Source: Plecoglossus altivelis (Eukaryota; Chordata; Actinopteri; Osmeriformes; Plecoglossidae). From it: 64,000 nucleotides of DNA. The notes below the pieces were generated by a model. It was given only the letters and a program-made list of their open reading frames with translations, searched no databases and was not told the DNA's origin. The stretch's first letter is position 1, and the number at the start of each line of letters is the position of its first letter. The stretch is taken from NCBI GenBank assembly GCA_036571765.1, contig BROE01000023.1, forward strand, positions 5,271,581-5,335,580, given 5' to 3'. The position numbers and the translations under genes were made by a program. Shown here piece after piece: positions 13,146 through 25,070 of the stretch.

Positions 13146-14160
13146 GTGGGAGAAGACAGGGGCAGAGGGAGGTTTTGGCTGAGTGCCTCCAAGGTGTTTA
13201 ATTGTCTTCCTAGAAAGACCGCCCCACCTGTTTCCCTTCTCCAGCTGACACTGATATCCCAGCCAAGACACGGCATGAATAAACAAATCACTCACTCAAG
13301 ACCAGAGGCTGAGTTCCACGGCGCTCGCACCAGCCTAACCCGTGCAGTGGCCTCTTGTTCCATACCCATCCATGTGCTTCAGAGGTCAGTAAGGTGAAGC
13401 CGGATTTGAAGTCTCGGTTTGGTCAGTGGTCAATCGATAGCAACTTCAAATTGCTCATAATGACCTGTGCGGGCGAAGTACATCCAAATAAATCCCTTTG
13501 CGTGGTTCATTATCGGCAATAAAATGCTTCTCACATGAATAATTGAGTTCTCTCTTCCCTCCGTTTCTTGTCTTTGTTGAATTCCAGTCACAGGAGAGGT
13601 CAGCCACTCAGATCAGTAGATTAGGCAATGGGGAGCTCATTTTGACATGTGACAGATGAGCTTGGTCCTCATTCACTCAATGTCGAAGCACACTTTGCAC
13701 TATTCAAGCAGACGCTCAAGCTATTCAACGGAATGGTTGAGAAAAACAAGTATGTTCGAAAGGCAGCCACCCCCAAATGCCATAGCCCCCATTTCTTCTG
13801 TTTCTCTCTCTCACTTTTTCCGTCTCTCGTTGGAACGGCATAAACAGCTTGGCGCTGCATGAATGAGATAAAAAGGGAGGTTTATCTGAACTCCAAAGTG
13901 AGGAGTCAAAAGTTTCAATTAAAACCAGGGGCCACAGGCGTTTTTCACTTCATTGCTCATCCTTCTCTCCCCTTCCCATCCTTCTACGCTCTCTCTTTCT
14001 CTCTCTCTCTCTCTCCATCCGACTGTTATGAAGGTCAGCGCTGTCTGTTTGGTGTTCCAGTCTGGTGTCTGAAGGCCCACTTAAGGTTCTCTTAAGTCTT
14101 AAATGTGCTGAGCTGGCCGCCGGGGGTCCAGTCAGGGCTATGGAAGGTTCACTGTGAACT

Positions 14161-14175
14161 GTCTCTCTGTCTCTG

Positions 14176-14218
<43 letters not shown>

Positions 14219-14262
14219 GTCTCTCTCTCTGTCTCTGTCTCTCTCGCTCTCTCTCTCTCTAG
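14161..14262. repeat. CT/GTCT-rich microsatellite
   Basis: CTCT with frequent GTCT interruptions over about 100 bases. Confidence 0.9.
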
Positions 14263-14456
14263 CTCTGCCTCTCCCCATCACTCTAACAGTCCTGTGTGGT
14301 TGTGTGCACTGGGTTTGCACGCTGCCTGCTAGTCTTTCATTTGTTTGTTTTCGTCCACTGCATATAAGCTTGTAATTTGGATGTCTTTGTTTGCGTAAAA
14401 GAGTAAACGCGCGTGAGTGTGAGCATGTGTGAATAAACATGTGAGCATGTGTATAA

Positions 14457-14459
<3 letters not shown>

Positions 14460-14509
<50 letters not shown>
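14460..14509. repeat. (TG)25 microsatellite
   Basis: Fifty uninterrupted bases of TG. Confidence 0.95.
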
Positions 14510-14510
<1 letters not shown>

Positions 14511-16791
14511 TAAGAATGCCCCTCCGGATCAAAAAGACATGCTGACAGAGCGGTCTCCCTCCAAGCTCCAGCAATGTTTGCAGTCACAGAAGTATCAGGG
14601 GCCTGGGCGAGCGTGTGTGTTTGTGTTTGTGTTTGTGTACTCTCTCTCTCTCTCTGGATGAGTCTCAATGCAGCCGACAGTGGTGGTATCTCTCCTGGTC
14701 TCTTCTGACTTCAGCTCTGTTTGGAAAGGGTTGTGACCCCGGGTCTCCCCAGACTCAGGGTGGTAAACAAGAGTCCGTGATATGAACAGTAGGGTCGGAA
14801 ATTATTCTCTCTGCTGGTCTGGTATCTGCTAGGGATGTTGTTACCGGGTGTAGAGTTGAGCAGAGATTGGCAGGAGAGAGGGGAGCTGGACAGAGTGAAA
14901 AAGATATCTTTTTGGACAGGAGTAGCGAAATTGCATCGCTAAAATATGCTAGGGTGGAATGCATCCACGGTAAACATTGCCTGTGCATTTGTGTGCATAT
15001 GGATGGGAAGATTCACCAGTTCGCGTTGGTGAAAAGTTCACTCTGCTGGAATTCTAGGTTCTTCGTTTCATAACATATTTGCATCTGTAAAATAAATCTT
15101 TCAACACAGGTATCAGTATAGGTCTTTATTATTTCGAAATGCCGACCAATGATTGAACGCATAGACAGATCCCTCCTCTCCAGAGCGTTTCGGAAGCGCC
15201 CTCCTCCAATCTCCTCTCCCGTCATGGGCCAATCCTCCGGAAGACCCCGGGCCGAGACTGGTGCAAATTGGAGGACAATTGGCAGAGTGTAATCAACTTG
15301 TGTTGCATTGCACTGCGATGCCTTGGGAATAATTCATACATCTTCTGATTAGCGGTTGAAATATTTGCAGGAAGGGATCGGTGGCACTGCATTGAGATAT
15401 GCGTCACATATTCTTCAGCTAGGGAGATTGATATTCTTATGCAGCTCGCGTGGCCGCTTGTGCGCGCCCACGGAACCCTCGCAGAACAACGGCAAATGCC
15501 CCGTCCTTGCGGGGGAATGTGGCGCCAGGTAAGATGGAAATCCTTTGAGACCGGTATGGGAGGATGAGCAGGGGGGGAAAAAAGGGAGTGATGGAGAAAA
15601 AGGAGGGATGGGGGGAGGCGGCGATGCCTGGAGGGCGATGCTGAGCAGCGTGGGCCATTTGCCCCTCGAGCAGGGGGGAGAGGAGGGGAGCGGTGGAGAG
15701 AGGAGGGGTGCGTGCGATGGACGGGTGGGTCGGCTCACCGTTGCGGTAAATACCTGTCTCGCCGCATCAACCATGAAAGCATGAAGGGGTAATGGCCTTC
15801 ACACACACGACTACTTTGCCTGTTTGTGAATAGGAGGAAGGAGGGGTCGAGGGAGAGTTCAGAGCGTAAGAAAGGGGAGAGGGCTTCCCATCTTGTTTTG
15901 GCATGTTTGCATTAACATTTCATTCCTTTTGTGGATGCTTTCATCCAATGTGACAAAGAAATAGTACATGCAGAATAAACAGAAGAATATGATCTACAAT
16001 ATTTTGTGGGTCAGAGTCAGAATCCAATCTGTCATGAATACATACACAAACACACACGCTTGCACTGTACAGTTCCCACAAACAATATACAGTATATACA
16101 AGCACTCTCCGACTGTATGCCCATGCAGACACTTGCTCATACACACTTCTCTCTCCTTTTATCTCTCTGTCCCTCTCTCTCGCCCCCTCTGTCCCTCTCT
16201 TTCTTTTTCTCTCTTTCTCACACACACGCACACACACACTTTTAATTTCATGAAGAATGAATGTGTTTAATCTCGCGCTCCGCTGATACGCAGGCTCTGT
16301 CGTCTTACCCCGCTAGTCGATACAGTTCAATTTCAATTTAGGGCTCCATGGTGCCAGTTCATTTTAACCCAATCTGCTAGGTCACTTAGAAAGAAGAGTT
16401 GCAGTGTGTAAGAATTAATACCTTGCTCCTCACCCCGCCCTGAAATGGAGGACTCCTTGTGGAGAGCAGAAAGGCTAAAGCTAATATTAGGAGGGCTTGC
16501 GCTCTTAGCATGCGCTAGAGTTACAGCCGCTGTCTGTGCCTTTTGTATCGGGCTGACAGTTCTCCACATTCCCCAATCTCTTTCTCTTTATCTCTATCTG
16601 TCCATCTCTCTCTCTCTCTCCATCAATACACAGCATCCTGTTGCATCCATCTGACATGAAGGCATGCGCCGGCACACACACGAACACACGCGCGCTCACA
16701 CACACGCTCTCCTCAGCCTTGTCTCTTGATACAAGAAACAGGGTGGCCTTGAAGCCTCTATACTGTATTTTCCTCTAATCCCAGACTCACA

Positions 16792-16843
16792 GTGTGTGTG
16801 TGTGTGTGTGTGTGTGTTGTGTGTGTTGTGTGTGTGTGTGTGT
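16792..16843. repeat. (GT)n microsatellite with TTG interruptions
   Basis: GT run broken twice by GTTG. Confidence 0.95.
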
Positions 16844-17626
16844 CTGCCTGCCTGCGTTTGTGTGCCTGTCTGGCCTAATACTTTATGTCCGCTGCACAAG
16901 TACCTGACCTGACTTCCAGAGCACAGATTGCTAAAAGCCCCCCCCCCCCCAACAAAACTAAAAAAAACACGGCGCAGGCACGCACAATGGCAGTGATTAA
17001 AAAATCTCTCTCTATGCATGTTGCACTCAGGTTCATTCTCTGGGCAGGTCTTGTTGTCCATGCAGGGGGTCCTTAGGAGCCACTATCTGGGAGGCCACAT
17101 GCTGGGAAGTCAATAGGCCCCAGGGCTTAAGTAAGAGGGCCCCCTGTGGACTCCAGAGAAATAGTAGTGGAAGGCAATAGCATACAGGGTGTGTTATAGC
17201 CTCCGGGTGGGAGATGTGTGTGTCTTGTAGTTCACTGGTGGTCAGTGAGTGTGTGTGTGTGTGTTCGTGCCTTCATGTTGAGGACGACGAGGATGTCCTG
17301 CCCCACTTCTATCTCTCTCTCTCTCTCTCTCGTTCTCTCTCTCCCTCTCTCCCTCCATATCTCTCACCACTCCACTTCTATCGCACTCTCTCTCTCTCTG
17401 TGGGGTTAAGAGAGAGATTCTGTCGGTCATCCAGACACACTCCGGGCTTGCTGTCTTTATATAGCCTATCCCCTGGGTGGAATCGGACACATGCAAAGTC
17501 AACACTACAGTCTAACACACATTCTCTCCTTCAACCCCTGCCTCAAGCACTCAATTACGGAGGATCAGGGTGTTGTTTAGGAGCTAGCCGGCTACGACCC
17601 GGCTTGGCGGACCCATTGATTACGCT

Positions 17627-17646
17627 GTCCGTCCGTCCGTCCGTCC
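17627..17646. repeat. (GTCC)5 tetranucleotide repeat
   Basis: Five perfect GTCC units, with degenerate copies (ATCCGTCCGTCC) near 17701. Confidence 0.95.
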
Positions 17647-17784
17647 TTCGAACCCCCTCCCAGGATCCACGACGTCATCGTTTCATCCCGCTATCTATTC
17701 ATCCGTCCGTCCTCTCGTCTATCCACCTGCCGATCAAACGGTTCTCGTCATAGGACTCACTTACCTACGATTATTTCACTTCCA

Positions 17785-17995
17785 TTGTCCAATTAGAGCC
17801 CATTCGGTGTGTCCAAACCAGACAGACTGAAGACAGGTTGTCAGGGATCCTATCTCCTGCCGTTTTAATTATTCCATCTTTAAGGGAGGGCAGGTTATTA
17901 AACGGTGTCCATTTTAATCAAGCGTGCCGTGGCCTTAAATTGGGTGGATAATTAAAGGACGACGAGCAAAATTGATTCGAAAGTTTAACTTTCGC
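17785..17995. promoter_or_regulatory. Candidate homeodomain-site-rich element (unproven)
   Basis: Within about 200 bases of non-repetitive DNA there are several ATTA/TAAT cores: CCAATTAG, TTTTAATTATTC, GGTTATTAAAC, TTTTAATCAAG and GATAATTAAAG. Vertebrate intronic enhancers often look like this. No conservation test was possible. Confidence 0.25.
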
Positions 17996-18466
17996 TCTCT
18001 CTCTGGCCGGGCCTGGGCGTGACAGACTCGCGCGCGGGGATGCGTGTCGTGGGCCTTGCCGTTGAGGTCAGCGCTTTCACCTGTGGCTATCCAATTTCCT
18101 TCCACTCGCTTCGGGCTGTGTCTCTCACCCTGGAGGCAAATGCGTGGTAATAATACCCTCCCTCTCTCCCCCCCCCCCGTCCCCCGTCCCCCCCATCCCC
18201 AACTCCCCCACACCACCCCCTCCACGCTCCTCCTATCCCTTCCGTTCTCCCCTGTTCCCTTTCTTTGTAATGGAGTAATTGTCTGGCTCTTTCACGGGCA
18301 GACAATGCTAATTACAACCTGAGTGAAGATGCCCCAAGCCTCTCCTGGAGGAATGACACTTCACAGAGGTGTCCTTAAAGCCCCTTTAAGGGATTAGCGT
18401 GTGTGCCTGTGTGCAGATCTGAATTGGAGTGAATTACGGAGTGGTTGTATGCGTGCGGAGGCTGGG

Positions 18467-18472
<6 letters not shown>

Positions 18473-18514
<42 letters not shown>

Positions 18515-18548
18515 GTTTGTATGTGTGTGTGTGTGTATGTGTGAGAGG
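18473..18548. repeat. (TG)n microsatellite, compound
   Basis: TG run with GTGTTTGTATG and TATG interruptions. Confidence 0.95.
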
Positions 18549-18771
18549 GAGGTGCTACCTTTTAGTTGCATGTTTACCACACTTAACCTGTCATTATGTG
18601 TCTAGAGATGCGTCATTACATAGCTTTCCTCGCTCATTCCATCTGTTTAGCTGTTAATGGGGTAGCAGACAAAGATTGACACTGGCTTTTAGATAGCAAG
18701 CGCAAAAAAAAAAAACAGGCCTCTATCGATATTTCCCCTCTCAGTTTCCCAAATCCCTTACGTACCCTCTG

Positions 18772-18893
18772 CACCCCACACGATTCGCTTGCGTTTCCCC
18801 AGCACCTTTTATTCCTCTCTCACCTTATCTCACCTGGTTGCAGCCTGTCCCTCCTCTCTCCCCCCTCCCCCCTCCCCCCACCCTTCACTCACA
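18772..18893. repeat. Left copy of a 122-base block duplicated across a gap
   Basis: Begins CACCCCACACGATTCGCTTG and ends CCCTTCACTCACA at the first N. It matches 19182-19303 base for base by eye. Confidence 0.9.
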
Positions 18894-19181
18894 NNNNNNN
18901 NNNNNNNNNNNNNNNNNNNNNNNNNNNNNNNNNNNNNNNNNNNNNNNNNNNNNNNNNNNNNNNNNNNNNNNNNNNNNNNNNNNNNNNNNNNNNNNNNNNN
19001 NNNNNNNNNNNNNNNNNNNNNNNNNNNNNNNNNNNNNNNNNNNNNNNNNNNNNNNNNNNNNNNNNNNNNNNNNNNNNNNNNNNNNNNNNNNNNNNNNNNN
19101 NNNNNNNNNNNNNNNNNNNNNNNNNNNNNNNNNNNNNNNNNNNNNNNNNNNNNNNNNNNNNNNNNNNNNNNNNNNNNNNNN
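18894..19181. other. Assembly gap (N)
   Basis: 288 undetermined bases lying exactly between two identical 122-base blocks. The left flank stops where the right copy enters a CA microsatellite. Confidence 0.99.
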
Positions 19182-19303
19182 CACCCCACACGATTCGCTT
19201 GCGTTTCCCCAGCACCTTTTATTCCTCTCTCACCTTATCTCACCTGGTTGCAGCCTGTCCCTCCTCTCTCCCCCCTCCCCCCTCCCCCCACCCTTCACTC
19301 ACA
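19182..19303. repeat. Right copy of the 122-base block duplicated across a gap
   Basis: Same sequence as 18772-18893. It continues into (CA)n, then CCACATCCCCCC and a (CT)n tract at 19366-19403. Confidence 0.9.
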
Positions 19304-19362
19304 CACACACACACACAACCACATCCCCCCTCTGTTCTTTCGTCTCCTATTCCATCTTACAT

Positions 19363-19365
<3 letters not shown>

Positions 19366-19403
<38 letters not shown>
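19366..19403. repeat. (CT)19 microsatellite
   Basis: Uninterrupted CT run. Confidence 0.95.
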
Positions 19404-19406
<3 letters not shown>

Positions 19407-19636
19407 CTGCCTCGTTCCGATCACAGTGACCACCTTGGTACGCTCTGCCTTCAGGTGACGGTCGCCCTCCCCTGTTCCTCTCCAAACCAACAGCAACATA
19501 ACCTCTCCTCCTATTCCCCCCGCCCCTCTCTCCTCTCTCTCCTCCATCCCGCGGGGATGTATTGAAGGTAGGGAGTCACACAGACTACATATGTAAAGAC
19601 AGATGGGTTGGCACCGTGGACAGCCAGATGGATAGA

Positions 19637-19722
<86 letters not shown>

Positions 19723-19736
19723 GAGACAGAGAGAGA
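19637..19736. repeat. (GA)n microsatellite
   Basis: About 100 bases of GA with GGGA and GACA interruptions. Confidence 0.95.
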
Positions 19737-20030
19737 GTCCTGGGTGACAGTAAAGGAAAGACCCGTTGAGCACAGAGGGAAAGCGACTGCAGAGGGAGCT
19801 CATTAGCCCGCTGTGTGCGTCAAGTCCCAGATGCAGGTAAACACCCTGAACTCCGTGGCTCCTAACACCTCTTTGGCGATAAGTAATGTAGCGTGTTTGT
19901 GTGTCTGCCACCCCTGTGCGTACGTGGTCTATTTGAATACGCGTTAACAATTTTGGTTTTTGTTTATTAGCGTTCGTGTTAGGATACAGTGTTGCATTGA
20001 AAATGCCAGGTGGAAATGAAAAAAGGCGGG

Positions 20031-20069
20031 TGTGTGTGTGTGTGTGTGTGTGTGTTTGTGTGTGTGTGA
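20031..20069. repeat. (TG)n microsatellite
   Basis: TG run with one TTTG interruption. Confidence 0.95.
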
Positions 20070-20632
20070 GGAGAGTGTAGACATGAAGGCGTCTGGGAGA
20101 GCTCGGCTAGTGAAACATATTTCACCAGACTCCAGCACACAGGTGACACGAGCACATTAGGCCTTCAGCCTCTCTCCCTCTCTCTCTCCCTCTACCTTCC
20201 TCATTCCCTCCATCCCCCTCCTCTCCATCCCCCCTGACTCTGCAAAGGCCAGAGACCTGGTTGTCTTGACAGGCAGGCGGCAAAGCCTCTTTGAGGAGGT
20301 AATTAATGGGAGTAAGCACTGCTCTTATGGAGGCTGGAGAGAGGGAGGAGACTGGGGGAAGGAGGAGAAGACAGAGGGGGGGGGGGTGGAGAAGCGAGGA
20401 GGAGGAGGACAGGACGACTTTGTCTTGAGGAGAAAAATGCAGGCTTGCTCTGCGATGGGTGGTTATTTCACTTGAAACCAAGACTAGTCCGAAACCTGAA
20501 GCATTTTCGGAGACCATTTTTCCTTTCACAGTGCAATCACACCTTCATTTATCACTCCACTCACAGCAATCAGTCATTATATATCCACACAGTGCACAGA
20601 GAAGGAGAGAGCGTGAGAGGAGGGGGGCGCGC

Positions 20633-20649
20633 GGGGGGGGGGGGGGGGG
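20633..20649. repeat. Poly-G run of 17
   Basis: Seventeen G bases following a GCGCGC step. Confidence 0.9.
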
Positions 20650-21287
20650 TTGGAAGGCGTGAGCATTGACGAAACATTTGCTACATCAATATAAAGCCGT
20701 GGCCTACATATTATCACCCTCCCATTGATAGACCCTGTCAACGACGATCGAACTGAAACATAAATATAGCCAGGAGTCACACCTACGAAAGGACGGCTAG
20801 TCATCTAGGCCTAATGATGCCACTGTGGTCGACCTGTATTGACCGACGATCCTACTCCCCCTCAGAGACAACCATTATTATCCGGGCCAGTGTCCATTTC
20901 CTGAGGTCGAAGGTTATGGTGACAGCGAGCCAGTACCATATTTAGGACCATTACCACCATCCCTCACTGCTGTAATGAGAGAGTAGCAGATGGATGCCAT
21001 TTTAGAAACGGGTTTTAATGACCAAACAGGGGATTCTGCCCAGTTTCCAGTTGGACCCTGACGATACTCTCTCGTAAAGGGCAACTGCAATGTAGCGGAG
21101 CCAAAATGGCGGTGCAATGCAAATAAAGCGAGTAGAGACAAGGAAGGCAGGAGGTAAGAAGGTAAGAAGGAAGGTTTGAAGGTAGACAGGAGGAAGGAAA
21201 CAAACTCTCTGGGCTCTTCCTTCCGGGGGTTTTTGAAAGCACATTTCTGCCACGGTGATTACAGAGTGTCGGGTGATTATGTTTCTC

Positions 21288-21348
<61 letters not shown>

Positions 21349-21378
21349 CCTCTCTCCCTCTCTCTCTCTCTTCTCTCT
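21288..21378. repeat. (CT)n microsatellite
   Basis: CT run of about 50 uninterrupted bases grading into CCCT-rich DNA. Confidence 0.95.
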
Positions 21379-22418
21379 TGCAGAGAGAAAGAGGAGTAGA
21401 TGAAAGAGAGAGGCAGAGCATTATGCCGTCTTTATTCTTTCACGCGCAGGCTCAGTTTAGGCAGCTTTGGCCTCGATGCAGAGTTTACCCAGCTCTGTCA
21501 CTGGGGAGAGCCGCGCTTCATCCGCACCTTCTGATTTCGGCCGTGGCTGCTTTGAGAACGGCCGCCTGTGATCGCCAATCAATACCCTCAGATTGGGTAC
21601 GGGATTTAACACTTCAAGGTGGTCTCAGGAAATTGTAATCCCCACCATCCATCCTCGCACAGTTTCTTCGTTTTTGTTTTGGCGAGGGGAGGTATGTTAT
21701 ACGAACCAGCCGAGCAGCACCTGTCATCTAGCACCTTTACTTCAGGCTCTCCTTGTCTTCCTGTTCTCCCTCCATCCCTCCTGCTACCCGATGTATCGAT
21801 AAAGTCATTTTGGAGAAATGTTATCTCTTTAATTGCAGATGTGCGGTCATGTCATATGATGAGATCGTGGGGGTGTGTATGCATGTGTGCGTGTGGCGAC
21901 CTGTGCATGTGTGGTTGCGAGCAGTGTTCGTGTTTTGTTTTTTTTCATTCCCCCATCCCCTTCCCTCGCTGATGTAGCCTGTTGGGAGGTGGCGGAGGAA
22001 GGCAGCGAACGAGACGGAAAGAGGGAGAAGCGAATAAACAGATGTCCTAGGAGAAGGCCCCGTCTCCACTGCAGTCACCTGGGTTATCCCATGTGGGGCC
22101 TCTGGCGAGGATGGGGGGAAGGGGGGGGGGGGGTTGGTTAGAGGAGCGGCTAGGAGCGGCACATCTCTTGGCCGTCCCCCCCAAAGGGAACGGCCTCCTT
22201 CCTCCATCCCTCGCCGCCCGCCGGTCCCCTGATTGTAATTAGACCCGGGGTTTTAAGCAAATAACCCACGCGGAGGAGGGTCTTTTTGGTCGACCGAGGG
22301 GAATATTCTCAAAGGGTGTCTGCCTCCGCTCATCCTCCCCCCGTATCCCCCACCCCTGAGGGAGACCGGAGTCAGGCAAACAGCTCAGGCAAACAAGCTG
22401 CCTCGCAGGTAGGCTGTC

Positions 22419-22486
22419 CTCATTAGCGCTAGTCATTATTAGCGTCATTAGCGCCACGGTTATGAGTGGCGTCATTATCATTAGCG
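22419..22486. promoter_or_regulatory. Cluster of ATTAGCG/CATTA sites (candidate homeodomain array)
   Basis: Within 68 bases the word ATTAGCG occurs at about 22422, 22437, 22447 and 22479, mostly as CATTAGCG, with further GTCATTAT words between. The spacing is irregular, so this is not a simple tandem repeat. A homeodomain-type binding cluster is a reasonable guess. Confidence 0.3.
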
Positions 22487-24829
22487 GGAGGAGCTGATGA
22501 GTAAGCTACCATAGGGAGGGTTGAAGTGTTAGAGCCTGTGACACTGTTTTGACTTATCCCCTGTCAACAGTCGACGCGTAAACATGTTTGAGGCTAGCAT
22601 TCCTGAAGCTGAGGCTAGCAAAACAGGTCTGAAATTCTGAAAGATGAGAAAATATTCCCCACTAAGAAAGGCTGCATATCTGTCACTACTCAGATTGTCT
22701 TTCAGTGCTCCTCCCCAGGTTGGGCTGTGAAGTAACAGCAACAGAAGTTCTTGTTAGCGAAACATGCAAAGCAGCTAAATAAAGACTTGGCAGGGTGACA
22801 AAGGAAGCTCTCAAAAGCAGAGGTAGACTTGTGAATTGAGGGAGAAGACAGACAGGGGAACTGTTCAGGAGCGGGAAGCCACAGTGTTGCATTAAGTGTC
22901 ATCTCACCACTGTGTGCACAGCGCTCTTAACTGCTCTCGCGCCTTCTATGTTGGCTTGATTCACAAGCCCATTGAGCCTTGTCGCGCCAAATTGCTTTTT
23001 TCTACCGCAACGCCCAATGGTAACTGCTCAGCATCATGGTCAACTGGGGGTTTAGAGAACAAGCCTCCAAATGTACCTAATGGGATGGGAGAAACTCGTA
23101 GCTTTGACTCGCTCTCCGCGTGTGCGCCCCCCTCTCTCTTTATGTCCCTCCGCATCTCCATTGTCCCGCACGCTCATGTTGGAGTTCGCATGAAGCCATG
23201 CAGAGATGCGTCACCCCGGCAGCATGCGCTGCGCTCCGTGCCTGCTGGAGAGTGAGGAGGGGAGGGAGAGAGAGAGAGTGGGGGGGGGGGTGAACGAGAG
23301 CAATGGATTCAGCCTCCCAGTGAAGGAGAGATAATAGGACGCTGAGAGAAAAGGACGAGTAGGCCGAGAATAAAGGAGGCCGGGGGAGAGGCAGCGGAGG
23401 AGAGGATGAAGCAAGTGAGAAAGGAGGAGAGAGCGGGGGGGGGAGGGGGGAGGGTGGCGGGCGATATGGGAAGCCTTATTATTTCCAGCATGTTGTCATG
23501 TCAAGGCACGCATTCCCCATGATCTACTGTGATTGACAGCTGTGCTATCCACTAGGGAACGTGCGCGTGCCCGTCGGGAATCAGTGTGCCCCCTGCGCTC
23601 CCCCAGTTATTGGTGTCCGTTTTGTTCCTGACCTCAATGTGTGCCGTGCACGCTCGGCCAAAGACAGGAAAAGAGACCGCAGCCAAAGAAAGACATGGAG
23701 GAGGCGGGGGGAGGGAGGGAGGGAGGGACGAGGACAGGACATGTAACACGCTTTAGCCCTTTGGACCACGTGTACAGAGGGATGTGGAAGACGGAGCACG
23801 AGAGAGAGAGAGGGCAAGAGAGAGAGAGAGAGGGAGAGAGGCGGGGGAATCAAAGAGTAAGTCAGAAAGGTAACCAAGTGCAGCGGATCTGTGCTGCAGC
23901 CCGTCGCTGTAGCAGCTCACACAAACAATGTTAGGGACCAACAGAGCGCCTCGGAGACAGAGAGACACAGGGAGAAAGAGATGGAGGGGGGGGGGGGCAA
24001 AGTGCAAAACTCTACCTCTGCCCACTGCAAACGCGGAATGCTCCACAATACATAATCTGCCCGTTTCTACAGAGCCACTGTAGGTGTTGCTTTGCTGTAG
24101 GCTAGCCCACGTCCGCATAGAAGAGTTACTAGAGAGGACGAGCGTGGAGAGAGTGCCAAGAGAGAAAGATGGAGGGGGGTGGAGAGAGAACGAGAGAGAT
24201 ACACAGAGAGCTATAGAAAGGCGAGGGAGGGTGCGGGAGGGGGGGGGGCTGGCAGGCAGTCTGAATGGCAGCAGCAGTCTTTTCAAACTGGCTTTTCTGT
24301 TGGGTGCAGTAGCCTCTCTATTCTCTGCGTGTGTGATCAGGCTGTGCCGCTTACAAGGCTTCGACAGGGGGAGATTAAACAGACGACTGTCGCACGTCAC
24401 ACCCGACGCATTTAATTACAGCTGCTTACACATGACATTAAGGAACCTGCGATGCACCAGGCGTCAGGTACGAGAGGAGAGAGCCGGAGATGAAAGGAGG
24501 CGGGGAGGGAGGGAGCGTATTAGAAGCGATGCCGGGGAAATGAAAAGTGCTCCAAACTGTGTCTTCGTCAAAAATTCCCAGGAGCCGCTCGTTTATTGAG
24601 AGGTGTCACGAGGCTGTGGGCTGCGCGTGATTAGGTGTGTGTCGGAGGGCAGGGGGTATTGCTAACTAAGGGTTCCCCTCCAACCCTCGTGGTTGTAATG
24701 AGGCGTTTGTGGAAAGGTTCGGGAGAAACTTTTGTTTTGTCTCACAGACTTGAGATCATTAGGTGTAAGAGAAGAGGAGGAATAAAGAGGAAATCTCGTG
24801 GAGACCTGGTCTGAGGGGCTATTGTCAAA

Positions 24830-25070
24830 GCCATGGGGGTCTCATCGATTGTGATGATAAAGGGAAAAAGTTCGGGCTTTCACTGGTCAATGGCCGTTTC
24901 CCAGGTGTCCAACACCAGCGATGAATCATGGCCGCGTAAGGGCCATTATTCAGCCATTATTGGCAGAGGTTCGGACTTTCTTAATTGGGCTGTCTCCAAC
25001 TGCCAGCTTCTGGGCTGGTCCAAAATGGGCCTTAGCCAATCAGCTTAATTGATCCCCACGAACGTATTAG
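24830..25070. promoter_or_regulatory. Candidate conserved-looking block (unproven)
   Basis: Unique, balanced-composition DNA with an 11-base spaced direct repeat GCCATTATT (24942 and 24953), ATCGAT near 24844, TTAATTGGG near 24981 and CCAATCAG near 25034. It is listed as a regulatory candidate only because it stands out from the repeat-rich surroundings. Confidence 0.15.

Larger units (their letters stand above)
9919..18771. other. Non-coding block with interspersed repeats, no gene seen
   Basis: Contains a candidate regulatory block at 9935-10230 and G20 at 12349-12368. Further repeats are GAG trinucleotides (13108-13145), CT/GTCT DNA (14161-14262), GT repeats (14460-14509, 16792-16843, 18473-18548) and a GTCC pentamer array (17627-17646). 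Stretches 10540-11690, 12620-13080, 13200-13980, 14670-15830 and 17780-18000 look unique; no exon was found in them. Confidence 0.65.

Noticed and set aside
14138..14668. 176-residue minus-strand open frame rich in Thr/His and Arg/Glu
   Set aside because: It is a translation of CA and GA microsatellites. The same holds for many other His/Thr, Ser/Leu, Arg/Glu and Cys/Val frames in the window.
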